64,000 bases of DNA from an uncultured Methanospirillum sp. (GCF_963668475.1 NZ_OY764544.1:1426001-1490000), one strand, 5' to 3'. Counted from the stretch's first letter, positions 36,576 to 46,045 are shown. The notes: a model not told the origin generated them from the letters alone. Numbers and translations: made by a program.

Positions 36576-36919
36576 TAATCTTCCTCTTCACTCAACGAAC
36601 TAAAAAAATGCAAGATGTACTTATGAAATTAACAATAAATAATCTATTCAAATTATTATGTAACATACTTACATTAATAATGCCTTTCGATTATGATGCA
36701 ACAGAGTCGTTAAATATCGGTTTAATCTTGCCTGATCGATTATTATTATTACACAATCGGCTCAGTTTTTTCGGACTATTTATATAAAACATCAAAGTGG
36801 TATCCACAGGTCGATATATTGAACATATGGAGCATATTCCTAGTTCATCAATTAATTACACGGGATTATTTCTATTAAATAATTAACTATAAACAAATTA
36901 AAAGTAAAAATTATAACAA
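36576..36919. promoter_or_regulatory. 344-bp divergent promoter region with TATA box
   Basis: TTTATATAAAA at 36779-36789 is a good archaeal TATA box for the permease operon, about 135 nt before its start codon. On the other side GTAACATACTTAC (36661-36673) forms a short inverted repeat GTAA-N5-TTAC upstream of the binding-protein gene. No coding frame was seen. Confidence 0.45.
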
Positions 36920-37957
36920 ATGATCGTGCCCCCGCACAACATACTAAAACGTTTCACCATCCCTACAGAAATTGGACTTATTATTCTATCTCCCTTTATT
37001 CTCGCCATAGTATCACTCTTCATCGGGCAGTACGCTCTTGATCCGGTTACGGTGTTCACGATTCTCTTCTCTCCAATCACTCATGCAGACCAGACCTGGT
37101 CAGAGGCTCAGGCAAATGTAATCTTCAACATAAGAATTCCACGAATTATCGGTGCATTTCTCATCGGGGGAGGACTATCAGTAGCCGGGGCAGTATATCA
37201 AAGTCTTTTTCGTAACCCGATGGTATCTCCGGATATTCTGGGTGTATCTTCCGGATCGGGCTTTGGAGCTGCAATTGCTATTCTTTGTTCCCTTCCAATC
37301 CTGATGATCGAGGCATCTGCGTTTGTTTTTGGTCTTGTTTCAGTTGTTTTTGCAGTTACCCTCTCCAAGATCTACAAGGGAGAATCGATTCTGGTTCTTG
37401 TTTTATCAGGAATAATTATGGGTTCTCTCTTCACGTCTCTCATCTCTCTTATCAAGTACGTTGCTGACCCGACCTCCAAACTGCCAGCCATCACATACTG
37501 GCTGATGGGGTCACTCAGTGCAGTATCAATGCCAGATATTCTTCTGGCTATTCCGTTTATCCTTCCCGGGGCTCTCTATTGTATGGTAATCGGCTGGCGT
37601 CTGAACGCATTCTCCTTAGGTGATGAAGAGGCAGGTACTCTGGGAATTGATACAACAAGACTGAAATATATCCTTATTCTTATTTCAACATTGATAACAG
37701 CATTTAGCGTTTGTATCTGTGGAATAATAGGATGGATTGGACTTGTGATCCCTCACCTGGGCCGAATGCTTGTAGGTCCGGACAATGCCAGGTTAATACC
37801 TGTCTCTTTCTTTCTTGGAGCAGCATATCTGATCCTTATCGATAATATTGCCAGGAATGCAACAAGTGCCGAGATTCCACTCGGCATCCTTACGGCGATA
37901 GTCGGGGTTCCATTTTTTGCATATATTATGGCAAAACGCGACGTCGGGTGGACATAA
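36920..37957 (+). CDS. FecCD/BtuC-type ABC permease
   Basis: A 345-residue membrane protein with about ten helices. Signatures are RIPRIIGAFLIGGGLSVAGAVYQSLFRNPMVSPDILGVSSGSGFGA, GDEEAGTLGIDTTR (coupling region) and GIIGWIGLVIPHLGRMLVGPDN. These are standard for importers of ferric siderophores, haem and cobalamin, where the protein forms a homodimer. Its TAA shares one base with the ATG of the ATPase gene (TAATG). It is the only such permease in the window, though there are at least nine binding proteins. Confidence 0.93.
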   Translation: MIVPPHNILKRFTIPTEIGLIILSPFILAIVSLFIGQYALDPVTVFTILFSPITHADQTWSEAQANVIFNIRIPRIIGAFLIGGGLSVAGAVYQSLFRNPMVSPDILGVSSGSGFGAAIAILCSLPILMIEASAFVFGLVSVVFAVTLSKIYKGESILVLVLSGIIMGSLFTSLISLIKYVADPTSKLPAITYWLMGSLSAVSMPDILLAIPFILPGALYCMVIGWRLNAFSLGDEEAGTLGIDTTRLKYILILISTLITAFSVCICGIIGWIGLVIPHLGRMLVGPDNARLIPVSFFLGAAYLILIDNIARNATSAEIPLGILTAIVGVPFFAYIMAKRDVGWT

Positions 37958-38733
37958 TGTTTACGATTTCAGATGCAGGCTACGGGTATAATGCACAGCA
38001 GGAAATTTTTCACAATGTCTCCTTCTCTCTTGAAAAAGGAGAAATTCTCTGCATTCTTGGGCCGAACGGGATTGGTAAATCGACATTACTCAAGTGTTGT
38101 GCACGAATTCTTCCTCTCAGATCGGGAACAATAACATTACATGGAAGAGACCTTGAACAATGGGACAGGGTGGAACGTGCAAAAATGATCGGCTATGTTC
38201 CACAGGCCCACACAATTGTCTTTCCATTCAGTGTGTTTCAACTGGTCCTTCTCGGCAGAACACCCCATGTTTCCGCATACTCACGTCCGGGTAAAAGGGA
38301 TAAGGAGATTGCGGTTGAGGCTCTGAAGAGTGTTGGCATTGAACACCTCATGGATACACCGGTTAACCGAATCAGTGGAGGGGAATGTCAACTTGCTATG
38401 ATCGCCCGTGCTCTAGCGCAGGAACCTTCACTCCTTGTTCTTGATGAACCAACAAACCATTTGGATTTTGGAAACCAGGTACGTATTCTTCATATTTTGG
38501 ATAAACTTGCTCATGAGAGGACAATCTCCATAATTATGTCTACCCATTACCCAGATCATACTTTTCTGCTCTCATGCAGGGTCGGTATTATGCAGAACGG
38601 AGTTGTCACCCAGGTTGGACAGGCAGAAGAAGTGGTAACCGAACACTCACTTGAGGAGACATATAACATAACAATAGGCGTACATTTCATAGATAAAGCA
38701 AAACGGAACGTCTGTGTCCCTTCGTATCCCTAA
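37957..38733 (+). CDS. FecE/BtuD-type ABC ATPase
   Basis: Starting at the ATG 37957, the 258 residues have Walker A CILGPNGIGKSTLLKCC, Q-loop GYVPQAHTIVFPFSV, signature RISGGECQLAMIARALAQ and Walker B LLVLDEPTNHLDFGN with switch His in STHYPDH. The VFPFSVFQLVLLGRTPHVSAYSRP segment is typical of the ferric siderophore/cobalamin type. With the permease it forms a complete import motor. It probably serves several of the binding proteins. Confidence 0.93.
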   Translation: MFTISDAGYGYNAQQEIFHNVSFSLEKGEILCILGPNGIGKSTLLKCCARILPLRSGTITLHGRDLEQWDRVERAKMIGYVPQAHTIVFPFSVFQLVLLGRTPHVSAYSRPGKRDKEIAVEALKSVGIEHLMDTPVNRISGGECQLAMIARALAQEPSLLVLDEPTNHLDFGNQVRILHILDKLAHERTISIIMSTHYPDHTFLLSCRVGIMQNGVVTQVGQAEEVVTEHSLEETYNITIGVHFIDKAKRNVCVPSYP

Positions 38734-38748
38734 ATTATAAAAGTTGGG

Positions 38749-39675
38749 TTATTGTCTCTGGATTATTACTTTCATTGATGAATGGCCATAAAAGTGATAC
38801 CCAGATCCGCCTTCAACTAAAACATCAAGTATCTCATCAGGATCAACAACGCGATTACCAGCAAGCATCGAGATGTTCCTTGAAAAAAAACTCTCAGGGA
38901 GCATGGTAGCAGTCGGACCAATGATGATGATATATGCACTGGGACTGCACAATTTGAGGATACTCTCAAGTGTATCGTTAATGAGTGTTGTCCCGGATAT
39001 GATCACCAGATCAGCGGTTGACACCTCAATCGGAAAATCCTCCTGACTTACAAAGAAAGGCAACTCTTCTGATTTCAGGGTTCTGATATCCAGTTCAGCG
39101 ATTCTGTACGGGATGGTATGTTCTTTCAGATGTTTGATAACAGGGATGAGGGCGCCAACAACAACTGCTTTTTTGACAGTCTCGAGGTGTATATCAGCAA
39201 AGATATCATCCCCTTCGCGAATCTTATAAAAACCGGCACCTTCTTGAGGATTTGCCTGCCAGATACCTTCAGACAGGGCATTCAGGGTAGCAATGGCAAT
39301 TGCACGCTTGATCGGTGCATGCTGTGTAAGGTACTCAAAGGTATCAGTCACATGCATGCCCTTGAGCCTGCCTGCACGTGGCATTGCCTTTGCTGATGAA
39401 GGACAACAGACTGATTCAGGAATATCCTTTATCGGGGTGAAACATATCCCAGAAGCACCGTTTGAGAGTTTTACCCCGGTATAGAATATACCGATAACAA
39501 CTCGTTCGAGAGTCAGATCAGAGAGGCCACTTCCGTACCTCTCAATTAGTCGCGTTTTTGTCTCTTCCAAAATAGAGCCTGATGTGTACAGGGTCTCATC
39601 TGATACTGATGAAGAGAGAGGGTTCTCCCCATCCCTGGATTCTTGATCAATCATGGATGTATTCATAGACATCAT
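38749..39675 (-). CDS. DUF364 putative heavy-metal chelation protein
   Basis: A 308-residue protein with an extended N-terminus (residues 1-60, low complexity Ser/Glu-rich, then helix TRLIERYGSGLSDLTLERVVIGIFYTGVKL). The core shows VCCPSSAKAMP, ISGTTLINDTLESILKLCSPS, IIIIGPTATMLPESFF and LAGNRVVDPDEILDVLVEGGSGYHFYG. The CC pair in ICFTPIKDIPESVCCPSSA lies in the N-domain and may contact metal. It directly follows the O-methyltransferase-like gene with a 1-nt overlap (TAATG), so both are made together. Confidence 0.85.
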   Translation of the reverse strand: MMSMNTSMIDQESRDGENPLSSSVSDETLYTSGSILEETKTRLIERYGSGLSDLTLERVVIGIFYTGVKLSNGASGICFTPIKDIPESVCCPSSAKAMPRAGRLKGMHVTDTFEYLTQHAPIKRAIAIATLNALSEGIWQANPQEGAGFYKIREGDDIFADIHLETVKKAVVVGALIPVIKHLKEHTIPYRIAELDIRTLKSEELPFFVSQEDFPIEVSTADLVIISGTTLINDTLESILKLCSPSAYIIIIGPTATMLPESFFSRNISMLAGNRVVDPDEILDVLVEGGSGYHFYGHSSMKVIIQRQ

Positions 39676-40706
39676 TATAGTTTCTTTGCAGCATGTAGTT
39701 GTGATGGTCCGAAAGCGGTCTGAATGGATCCGGTTTTAATGCAACTCATCCCGTATTTTTGAAATAACTCCTCAAATGCTTCAGGATGACAGAGAGGATG
39801 ACCGGCACTCTGAAGGGACATCTCAAGATCCAGGATCGGATCCTGAATAGATTTGCATCCAGAAGAACAGAACCAATGATTTAAGACCAGAACACCTCCG
39901 GGTTTCATACCCGTGCTTACAAGCCTGAATATCTCGTCAAGATCTGTTCTGAACTTGTACAGCAGATGAGAGATAAGAATGAGATCATACTCAGGCTGGT
40001 ACGATTCAGTTCTGATATCACCGGGTTTCCCAACAATCTGCTTTTCCATACCGAACCGTGAGATCCATGACTGAGTTAATCCCATGATATGAGGCTGATC
40101 CAGGATGGTAGCATGCAGTCCGGGATTCATCTGACAGAGTCCGATACTGATCAACCCATGTCCTCCACCGATATCAAGCATCCTTTCCCATGATGAAAAC
40201 CCAGGAAGATCTGCGATCCATCTGATCAGACTTTGTGCCTCTCCCCTGACAGAGTTCTGGGCGATCATATTCAAAAACTGCGGGGAAGGTCCGGGACCTG
40301 CAGAGGGAACAATTCCATCACTACTTTGAATCGTTTCAGTCAGGAGATCCCATCGCGATCCGGCCATTGATGCACCTGATATGATGTCACCCTGGTAATA
40401 CGGACTGGTTGAAACCAGAAAATCAGTAGCAGTAGGAGTGTTTTGATACACATCTCCCTTGGAAACAAGAAGATTCATTGACGAGAGTGCATTCAGGTAA
40501 CTTCGACTGAGCATTCCACAGAGAGGAAGGGATGTAACAAGTTCTTCCCTTGTTGATCCACCAGTCTTCTCCAGATGATTAAAAAGCCCGATCTTTAATG
40601 CACTTATCAGGATCATATGTCGTTTGTATCCTGATGTTATCTGATCTAGCGATTTATATCCTTCAGGAAAATGAAGAGTAGATAATAAAAAAGATGACGG
40701 AATCAC
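39675..40706 (-). CDS. SAM-dependent O-methyltransferase-like protein
   Basis: The 343 residues have an N-terminal dimerisation winged helix (LISALKIGLFNHLEKTGGSTREELVTSLPL, residues about 35-100) and a catalytic Rossmann domain (MLDIGGGHGLISIGLCQMNP, LDQPHIMGL, DLILISHLLYKFRTDLDEIFRLVSTGMKPGGVLVLNH). This is the layout of the acetylserotonin/hydroxyneurosporene O-methyltransferase family (PF00891), which act on small aromatic or tetrapyrrole-like molecules. It is upstream of and overlaps the DUF364 gene. A methylated ligand of a metal complex is a reasonable guess, not shown. Confidence 0.85.
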   Translation of the reverse strand: MIPSSFLLSTLHFPEGYKSLDQITSGYKRHMILISALKIGLFNHLEKTGGSTREELVTSLPLCGMLSRSYLNALSSMNLLVSKGDVYQNTPTATDFLVSTSPYYQGDIISGASMAGSRWDLLTETIQSSDGIVPSAGPGPSPQFLNMIAQNSVRGEAQSLIRWIADLPGFSSWERMLDIGGGHGLISIGLCQMNPGLHATILDQPHIMGLTQSWISRFGMEKQIVGKPGDIRTESYQPEYDLILISHLLYKFRTDLDEIFRLVSTGMKPGGVLVLNHWFCSSGCKSIQDPILDLEMSLQSAGHPLCHPEAFEELFQKYGMSCIKTGSIQTAFGPSQLHAAKKL

Positions 40707-40718
40707 AACAACAACCGC

Positions 40719-41750
40719 CTATTTGTTCACAGAGAGGATTGCATCTGCATCTTCATCTGAAAGATCGTACCGATAGAACTTCTTGAAGAATGTCTTCATC
40801 TCGTCTTTCATATTCACATCTGCAAAGACATCCGGATAAAGGGTCTTTGCAAGCCAGAGGAATCCAAGTGGGCTCTCAGGGGATGGACGACACCACCAGA
40901 AACCGCCGTTTGGCACATTAAATACCTGTCCATTTTTTATGGCTGATAAGCCTGATAACTGTGGGTTGTTTATGATGTCCTTGTCCGGGTACTTTCCATC
41001 TGTACTTCCCTGCACGATGATGACATCAGGATTCCATTCTGCAAGTTTTTCAGGGTTAACTTTTGCATCACCAAGATCTTTTGCAACATTTTTACCTCCA
41101 GATGTACTGACATAGGAGACACCCCAGCTGGTGTCAGTACCGAGATCCTTGTTTGATGCATAAAAGACAGTTTTCCGCTTATCGTCAGGAATTGATTTCA
41201 GCCTGTCATTGATGAACTGCTTCTTCTCATCCCAGTAGGAGATCAGTTCTTCTGCTTTTTTCTCGTTATGAAGAAGACCACCAAAAGCTCTGAACTCATT
41301 GTATATCGTATCAGCCGTTGCCTTTCCGGTCAGGGCCTGGAACACCGGAATACCATTCTCTGTGATCTTGGGATTGCCTTTCTTTGCAGTTACACTATTG
41401 ACAACCACATCAGGCTTGAGTTTGAGGATCGTCTCCATATTCAGGTCATCGAAACTTCCTGCATCAGGGAGAGTTTTGAGTTCTGGGAACATCTTTACAA
41501 ATGTCGGGAAAAGGTTCATCGATGACATGCCCACAACACTTTTTGGATCTCCCAATATCACGATCTCCTGGGCTACTCCTCCCTGACATGCAATCAGAAT
41601 TTTTTGAATGTCATTAGGGACAACAATTTCACTGCCACTCATATCTGTGACAGTGTGGGTCCCTGCAGTGTCGGCAATGGCCGGAGCCATACACATCATC
41701 CCAATAATGGCTAAAAAGACCAATAATATTGTATACGGATTTAATCTCAT
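40719..41750 (-). CDS. BtuF/FecB-type ABC substrate-binding protein (tandem pair, 1)
   Basis: From the ATG at 41748-41750 (MRLNPYTILLVFLAIIGMMCMAPAIA), which follows GGGATGAT, the protein has 343 residues and a clean signal peptide; the frame is open upstream to 41822. Landmarks are TVTDMSGSEIVVPNDIQKI, WNPDVIIVQGSTDG and VFNVPNGGFWWCRPSPESPLGFLWLAKTLYPDVF. It shares the FWW-x-RPSPESPLGFLWLAKTLYPD segment with the next gene (41985), so the two arose by tandem duplication. It is 12 nt upstream of the O-methyltransferase gene and likely cotranscribed with it and DUF364. Confidence 0.9.
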   Translation of the reverse strand: MRLNPYTILLVFLAIIGMMCMAPAIADTAGTHTVTDMSGSEIVVPNDIQKILIACQGGVAQEIVILGDPKSVVGMSSMNLFPTFVKMFPELKTLPDAGSFDDLNMETILKLKPDVVVNSVTAKKGNPKITENGIPVFQALTGKATADTIYNEFRAFGGLLHNEKKAEELISYWDEKKQFINDRLKSIPDDKRKTVFYASNKDLGTDTSWGVSYVSTSGGKNVAKDLGDAKVNPEKLAEWNPDVIIVQGSTDGKYPDKDIINNPQLSGLSAIKNGQVFNVPNGGFWWCRPSPESPLGFLWLAKTLYPDVFADVNMKDEMKTFFKKFYRYDLSDEDADAILSVNK

Positions 41751-41984
41751 TGTAATCATCCCAGATGGAACCATCCACCCAGATAGGTACCTATTGAGAT
41801 AGTAAGAACTTAACATTTTCATTTTGTCAATAAAATAACTATTTAATCCCTTCTATTCACGATTGTAAACCTTTGGGCAAAAACCTTCCTCAACAAAAAA
41901 GAGGGATACACAAAGGGATATAGAATTTTAAAAGAGAGTGAGTGATGATGAAATCAGCAGCTGATCTACTGATCGATACAGATC

Positions 41985-43031
41985 CTATGCTGATGGATCT
42001 TTTGCAGCCAGGATCTCTTTTACCTCATCATCAGAGAGCGAATATCCATAGAACTCCTTAAAGAAGTCTTTGGTCTCTTTTGCCATATCAATATCAGCAA
42101 ATTTATCAGGATACAATGTTTTCGCAAGCCACAGGAAACCAAGAGGGCTCTCAGGAGAAGGCCTGTCCCACCAGAAACCACCGATCGGGATATGGTAGAC
42201 GGAACCATTTTTCACTGCCTTTAATCCTGCCAACTGAGGATTCTGGGCAATAGCCTCATCACTCACGTATGAACCTTCATTCGCACTTACTATGATAACA
42301 TCGGGGTCCCATTGAGAGAGTTGTTCTGCATTGATATCACGAACATCACCAATACCATCTGCAACATTTTTTCCACCTGCTATCGTAACGAATGAATGAC
42401 CCCACCATTTATCTCCATTTGTATGGAGTGGGCCACCAAGCATGTAGTAGACACGTTTCTTCTCACCATCCGGTATCGTGCTGATCCTTTCGTTCAGAAG
42501 TGCTTTCTCTTTGTCCCAGTAGGCTATGAGTTTTTCAGCCTTTTCTGGAGAATTCAGGAGGTTTCCAACCATTCTGAATTCGTTGTAAATGTTGTCAAGG
42601 GTTGCTTTTCCGGTATATACCTGAATTACAGGAATAGAATTTTCCTCAAGTTTTGAGTTGCCCTTTGATGCAGTTACACTGTTGATGACAACATCAGGAT
42701 TCATCTTCATGATAGACTCCATGTTCAGTTCATCAAATGAACCGACATTAGGAACCTTGGCAAGGTCCGGGTACATCTTGATAAAAACCGGAAATTTCTG
42801 AGGGGGTTGTGCAACGATCGTATCCTTCCCTCCCATCACAGCAACTTCCTGAGTTGCTCCACCATAGCAGGTGATGATCAGTCGCTGTACATCAGATGGA
42901 ACAGCAACTGTTTTTTCACCCATATCTACAACGGTTTTAGACGCTGATGTATCTGCAAATACTGGAGAGATACAGACACATCCCAATACCATGAAAATTA
43001 ATAGAAGTAGAGAATTCCGTGTCAGATTCAT
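41985..43031 (-). CDS. BtuF/FecB-type ABC substrate-binding protein (tandem pair, 2)
   Basis: The ATG at 43029-43031 (MNLTRNSLLLLIFMVLG), preceded by GGTGAT, gives 348 residues with a signal peptide ending PVFA-DTS. Landmarks are TVVDMGEKTVAVPSDVQRL, WDPDVIIVSANEGSY and VYHIPIGGFWWDRPSPESPLGF. It differs from its tandem partner in the cleft by Asp for Cys before the Arg (WWDRP against WWCRP). The frame also allows a GTG start 9 nt upstream. Confidence 0.9.
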   Translation of the reverse strand: MNLTRNSLLLLIFMVLGCVCISPVFADTSASKTVVDMGEKTVAVPSDVQRLIITCYGGATQEVAVMGGKDTIVAQPPQKFPVFIKMYPDLAKVPNVGSFDELNMESIMKMNPDVVINSVTASKGNSKLEENSIPVIQVYTGKATLDNIYNEFRMVGNLLNSPEKAEKLIAYWDKEKALLNERISTIPDGEKKRVYYMLGGPLHTNGDKWWGHSFVTIAGGKNVADGIGDVRDINAEQLSQWDPDVIIVSANEGSYVSDEAIAQNPQLAGLKAVKNGSVYHIPIGGFWWDRPSPESPLGFLWLAKTLYPDKFADIDMAKETKDFFKEFYGYSLSDDEVKEILAAKDPSA

Positions 43032-43040
43032 ACAGATCAC

Positions 43041-43387
43041 CTTATGAGATATAAATTCAACGAATAATTGGCATATTAGTTGAATATAATCATATTACTT
43101 ATTAGTATTGATAAATTATTGTTTTACAAAAAAAGAGGATTGAGGATGGGTAATACCCCCTCTTTCATGAATTTAAGTGTAAATGCCCTTCATAATCCTA
43201 TTTGCGAAAAATGTCTTTACCACTCTCACTATATAAACTTCCATTCTGTTGCATATCAAGAAGTGTGAAACTTGAAATATCATTAAAAAGTAATTATTTA
43301 TTACATATAATTCAGTAAAGTTAAATAGCAACACCTAAAACCCTATTCAGTTCAGTTGGTTATTGTGCTCCATGTTCCTCTGGACAA
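43041..43387. promoter_or_regulatory. 347-bp divergent promoter region
   Basis: This lies between two outward-facing binding-protein genes. GTAATTATTTATTAC near 43290-43305 is an inverted repeat (GTAAT-N5-ATTAC) in the promoter zone of the gene at 43388. A 62-codon open frame at 43080 has no coding character. Confidence 0.4.
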
Positions 43388-44530
43388 ATGCATGAGAAAA
43401 TGATATGTATGAGAATAATTGAATCTATTGTCAAAGGGCCATCCCGAAGGATGAGTTTACGTTGTCTGATCTGCCTGGTTACTATTATTGCGATCGTTAG
43501 TATCTCTGGTTGTTATGCAGCAGATACAGGATCAGGTAGTACAAAAACGATCACAGATATGGACGGGAGAACACTGACAATTCCGAGTACTCTCAACCAC
43601 GTACTGACAACCTATCCCCCAACAAGCAACCTTGTATACATGCTTGCTCCTGAAAAACTGTTGGGATGGCAGACAAGTGCCAGTACTAAAAAATACATGA
43701 AAGATGAGTACAAAAATCTCCCGGTAGTCGGCGGATGGTATGGGGGCTTGACTGGAAACTATGAGACCTTTATGTCCATGAATCCTGATGCCATATTTGA
43801 AGGATTTACCCGAACAGGAAATTATCAGGAGACGATTGATGAGCGACAGAAGAACCTCAACCCCTTTTCACTGATTGAGGTTGCTGATAGCACTGATGTC
43901 AACAATTATACACCATCAGTAAAATTCATGGGAGAGATACTTGGAGGAGATGCCAAGACAAAGGCAGAGGAACTTAATACGTTCTACACTTCTATCTACA
44001 ACACGGTTAAGGATAAAGCACAGAGCATCCCCCAGGATAAGAGGAAGAAGGTCTACTATGCCGAGGGTGTTGACGGTCTGAAGACCGAACCAGACAACTC
44101 ACATGTTCAGCTCATCAATCTCTGTGGTGGAATTAATGTCGCCTCTAAGGTTGCAGTAAAGGGCGGAATGGGAGAAACTCCGGTAAATATCGAGGATGTC
44201 ATCTTATGGAACCCGGACGTGATTATCGTCAGAGAACCAAAATTCTACAGTGAAATATACTCTGATCCAAACTGGCAGAAGATAAAAGCAGTTCAGGAGA
44301 AACAGGTATATCTCGCTCCAAGTGATCCATTAGGCTGGTTTGATCGTCCTCCATGCGTCAACACGGTTATCGGTATTCCATGGGTTGCTAAAGTACTCTA
44401 TCCGGATGAATTCAAGGAGATTGACATTACGTCCCTCACCAAAGAGTTTTACTCAAAGTTCTATCACTATGACCTGACAGATAGTGATGTAAAGGACATA
44501 ATGACAGAATCTGGACTGCAGTCTTACTAA
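43388..44530 (+). CDS. BtuF/FecB-type ABC substrate-binding protein
   Basis: A 380-residue secreted protein; the N-terminus (MHEKMICMRIIESIVKGPSRR) is long before the hydrophobic core CLICLVTIIAIVSISGCYAADTG, so the start may be internal. ISGC fits a lipobox, making this possibly a lipoprotein anchored outside the membrane. Landmarks are TITDMDGRTLTIPSTLNHVL, WNPDVIIVREPK and VYLAPSDPLGWFDRPPCVNTVIGIPW. It is close to 48796 throughout (for example KKVYYAEGVDGLKT against KKVYYAEGPDGLKT). Confidence 0.9.
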   Translation: MHEKMICMRIIESIVKGPSRRMSLRCLICLVTIIAIVSISGCYAADTGSGSTKTITDMDGRTLTIPSTLNHVLTTYPPTSNLVYMLAPEKLLGWQTSASTKKYMKDEYKNLPVVGGWYGGLTGNYETFMSMNPDAIFEGFTRTGNYQETIDERQKNLNPFSLIEVADSTDVNNYTPSVKFMGEILGGDAKTKAEELNTFYTSIYNTVKDKAQSIPQDKRKKVYYAEGVDGLKTEPDNSHVQLINLCGGINVASKVAVKGGMGETPVNIEDVILWNPDVIIVREPKFYSEIYSDPNWQKIKAVQEKQVYLAPSDPLGWFDRPPCVNTVIGIPWVAKVLYPDEFKEIDITSLTKEFYSKFYHYDLTDSDVKDIMTESGLQSY

Positions 44531-44532
44531 TT

Positions 44533-44562
44533 TTCTTCTTATTAGAAGAACCTCAATTTTTC
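44533..44562 (+). terminator. Hairpin terminator after binding-protein gene
   Basis: TTCTTCT (44533-44539) pairs with AGAAGAA (44544-44550) over a TATT loop, followed by a T-run at 44557-44561. It starts 2 nt after the stop codon. Confidence 0.5.
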
Positions 44563-44694
44563 GTTATAGCAAATACATACTACCTTTTTTTAGATAAATT
44601 AAAACTACCGAATACCATATACAAATAAGAAGTTAAAATTAATACATCATTACAAAATAACGCAAGTTACTGCCTAACACAAATGGTCTCCTTA

Positions 44695-44766
44695 TTTAAT
44701 GTGAGTATTTAGTATTACAAAGTCAGATTTCATGTCCAACAGATGATTTTCATTTAATATGAGTAT
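44695..44766 (+). promoter_or_regulatory. Two copies of a 14-nt repeat upstream of the cytoplasmic binding-protein operon
   Basis: TTTAATGTGAGTAT at 44695-44708 and TTTAATATGAGTAT at 44753-44766 differ at one position and lie 58 nt apart, ending 47 nt before the start codon. Related strings with GAGTATG or AAGTATG occur upstream of the genes at 48796 and 36575. A regulator binding site is a reasonable inference. Confidence 0.4.
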
Positions 44767-44812
44767 GCCTTTCATGAGTACGTATTCAACATGATATCAT
44801 CAGGTCCAGACC

Positions 44813-46045
44813 ATGTCCGATCATAACCCCCCCACATCCAGAATTCAGATAACTCCAAACATACCAGTACGCGAGATAGTAACAAGGTTCCCTGAAACAA
44901 GAAAGGTTTTCAGGCATTATGGTTTGGAGATTGATGAAGAATCACCAGAAGCTGGAATTCATCTCGGAGCATTTTTAAAACAACGTCAGATCGATAAGAC
45001 CGGGTTTATTACGTTACTGGAGGAACAACTCCCTGACCGGGGTACTACACCATCATCGTCTCTTGTTGAACGTAACTACGATCAGCACGATATAAATTTT
45101 CTAGCCCTTCTTCCTTGCCCGGTCAAGGTTCCTTTTGATATGGCATTTGTTGAGTTACTATCCAACACGTGGGATAGTAATCCTCCATTTACCTATCTTC
45201 TTGAATCAAATGCAAATAATCAGTTATCGTATTATGATTCAGTAAAACAGTTTACTGATATCAGGCAGATGCCTGATATTGTCATCTCACCCGGATTGAA
45301 TGGATATTATTTCAAGAGTTTCTTTGACAAATTCAGGAATAAAAACCTATTTATTGATCCAATAGAGCAGGGGAGGTCTCCATATCATAACCTTGATCTT
45401 CAGGATCCAGAACACCAGTATTCAGTAATCGGAGCAAACATTGAGGTCCTGATGGTGGATCATACACGGCTTGGAGATCTTGATGTACCAGAAAGATGGA
45501 GTGACTTATTAAAGCCCGAATATGAAAATTCTCTGACGGTAAGGGGCCAGGACGGCTTTTTCTGTGAGACCGTCCTTCTCTCAATCTATGCAGAATATGG
45601 CATAGAAGGTGTCAGACAGTTTGCAAAGACTGTCAGAACAGGATCACATCCTTCAGAGATGGTGAAGGCGGCAAAGTTCAGACGTCACCCTGCTCCACCG
45701 ATCTCCATTCTTCCCCTCTTCTTTGCAAGACTTGCAGAAAAGTCAGATGATGTCTCGATCATCTGGCCTGAAGAGGGGCCAATAGTCAGCCCGGTTACCA
45801 TGATTGTAAAACGCGAACACCCGCCTGAATTAGACCCCCTGATCTCATTTCTCGCTGGTGAAAAAACCGGTTCAATACTGAGTAATGCCTCCTTCCCAAG
45901 CATGACCGGTGTTCCACCCTGTGCAGATCCTCATGCCCGGTTCAACTGGATTGGATGGGAGTATATCTCGACCCATGATCTCGGTGCAGAGATTGATCTC
46001 GTATCATCTGAGTTTTCCAGGTTGTTTTATGGAAAATCGCCATGA
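44813..46045 (+). CDS. Cytoplasmic binding-protein-like protein with DUF1858/ScdA_N-like domain
   Basis: The 410 residues lack any signal peptide. Residues about 12-70 (PNIPVREIVTRFPETRKVFRHYGLEIDEE ... LGAFLKQRQIDKTGFITLLEE) resemble DUF1858/ScdA_N and the N-terminus of the ATPase at 33569. Residues 100-400 look like a type II periplasmic binding protein of the FutA/Fe3+ kind: MPDIVISPGLNGYYF, NIEVLMVDHTRLGDLDVPERWSDLLKPEYENSLTVRGQDGFFCETVLLS and ISFLAGEKTGSILSNASFPSM. Such folds are normally extracytoplasmic, so this may be an internal carrier. It is coupled (4-nt overlap) to the GTPase gene. Confidence 0.75.
   Translation: MSDHNPPTSRIQITPNIPVREIVTRFPETRKVFRHYGLEIDEESPEAGIHLGAFLKQRQIDKTGFITLLEEQLPDRGTTPSSSLVERNYDQHDINFLALLPCPVKVPFDMAFVELLSNTWDSNPPFTYLLESNANNQLSYYDSVKQFTDIRQMPDIVISPGLNGYYFKSFFDKFRNKNLFIDPIEQGRSPYHNLDLQDPEHQYSVIGANIEVLMVDHTRLGDLDVPERWSDLLKPEYENSLTVRGQDGFFCETVLLSIYAEYGIEGVRQFAKTVRTGSHPSEMVKAAKFRRHPAPPISILPLFFARLAEKSDDVSIIWPEEGPIVSPVTMIVKREHPPELDPLISFLAGEKTGSILSNASFPSMTGVPPCADPHARFNWIGWEYISTHDLGAEIDLVSSEFSRLFYGKSP

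Noticed and set aside
36576..36919. Cobalamin riboswitch considered upstream of the BtuC/FecC-type permease
   Set aside because: No B12-box-like or conserved stem pattern was seen, and such riboswitches are rare in archaea.
43080..43268. 62-codon frame in a divergent promoter region
   Set aside because: It sits in promoter DNA of two binding-protein genes, lacks a ribosome site and resembles no family.
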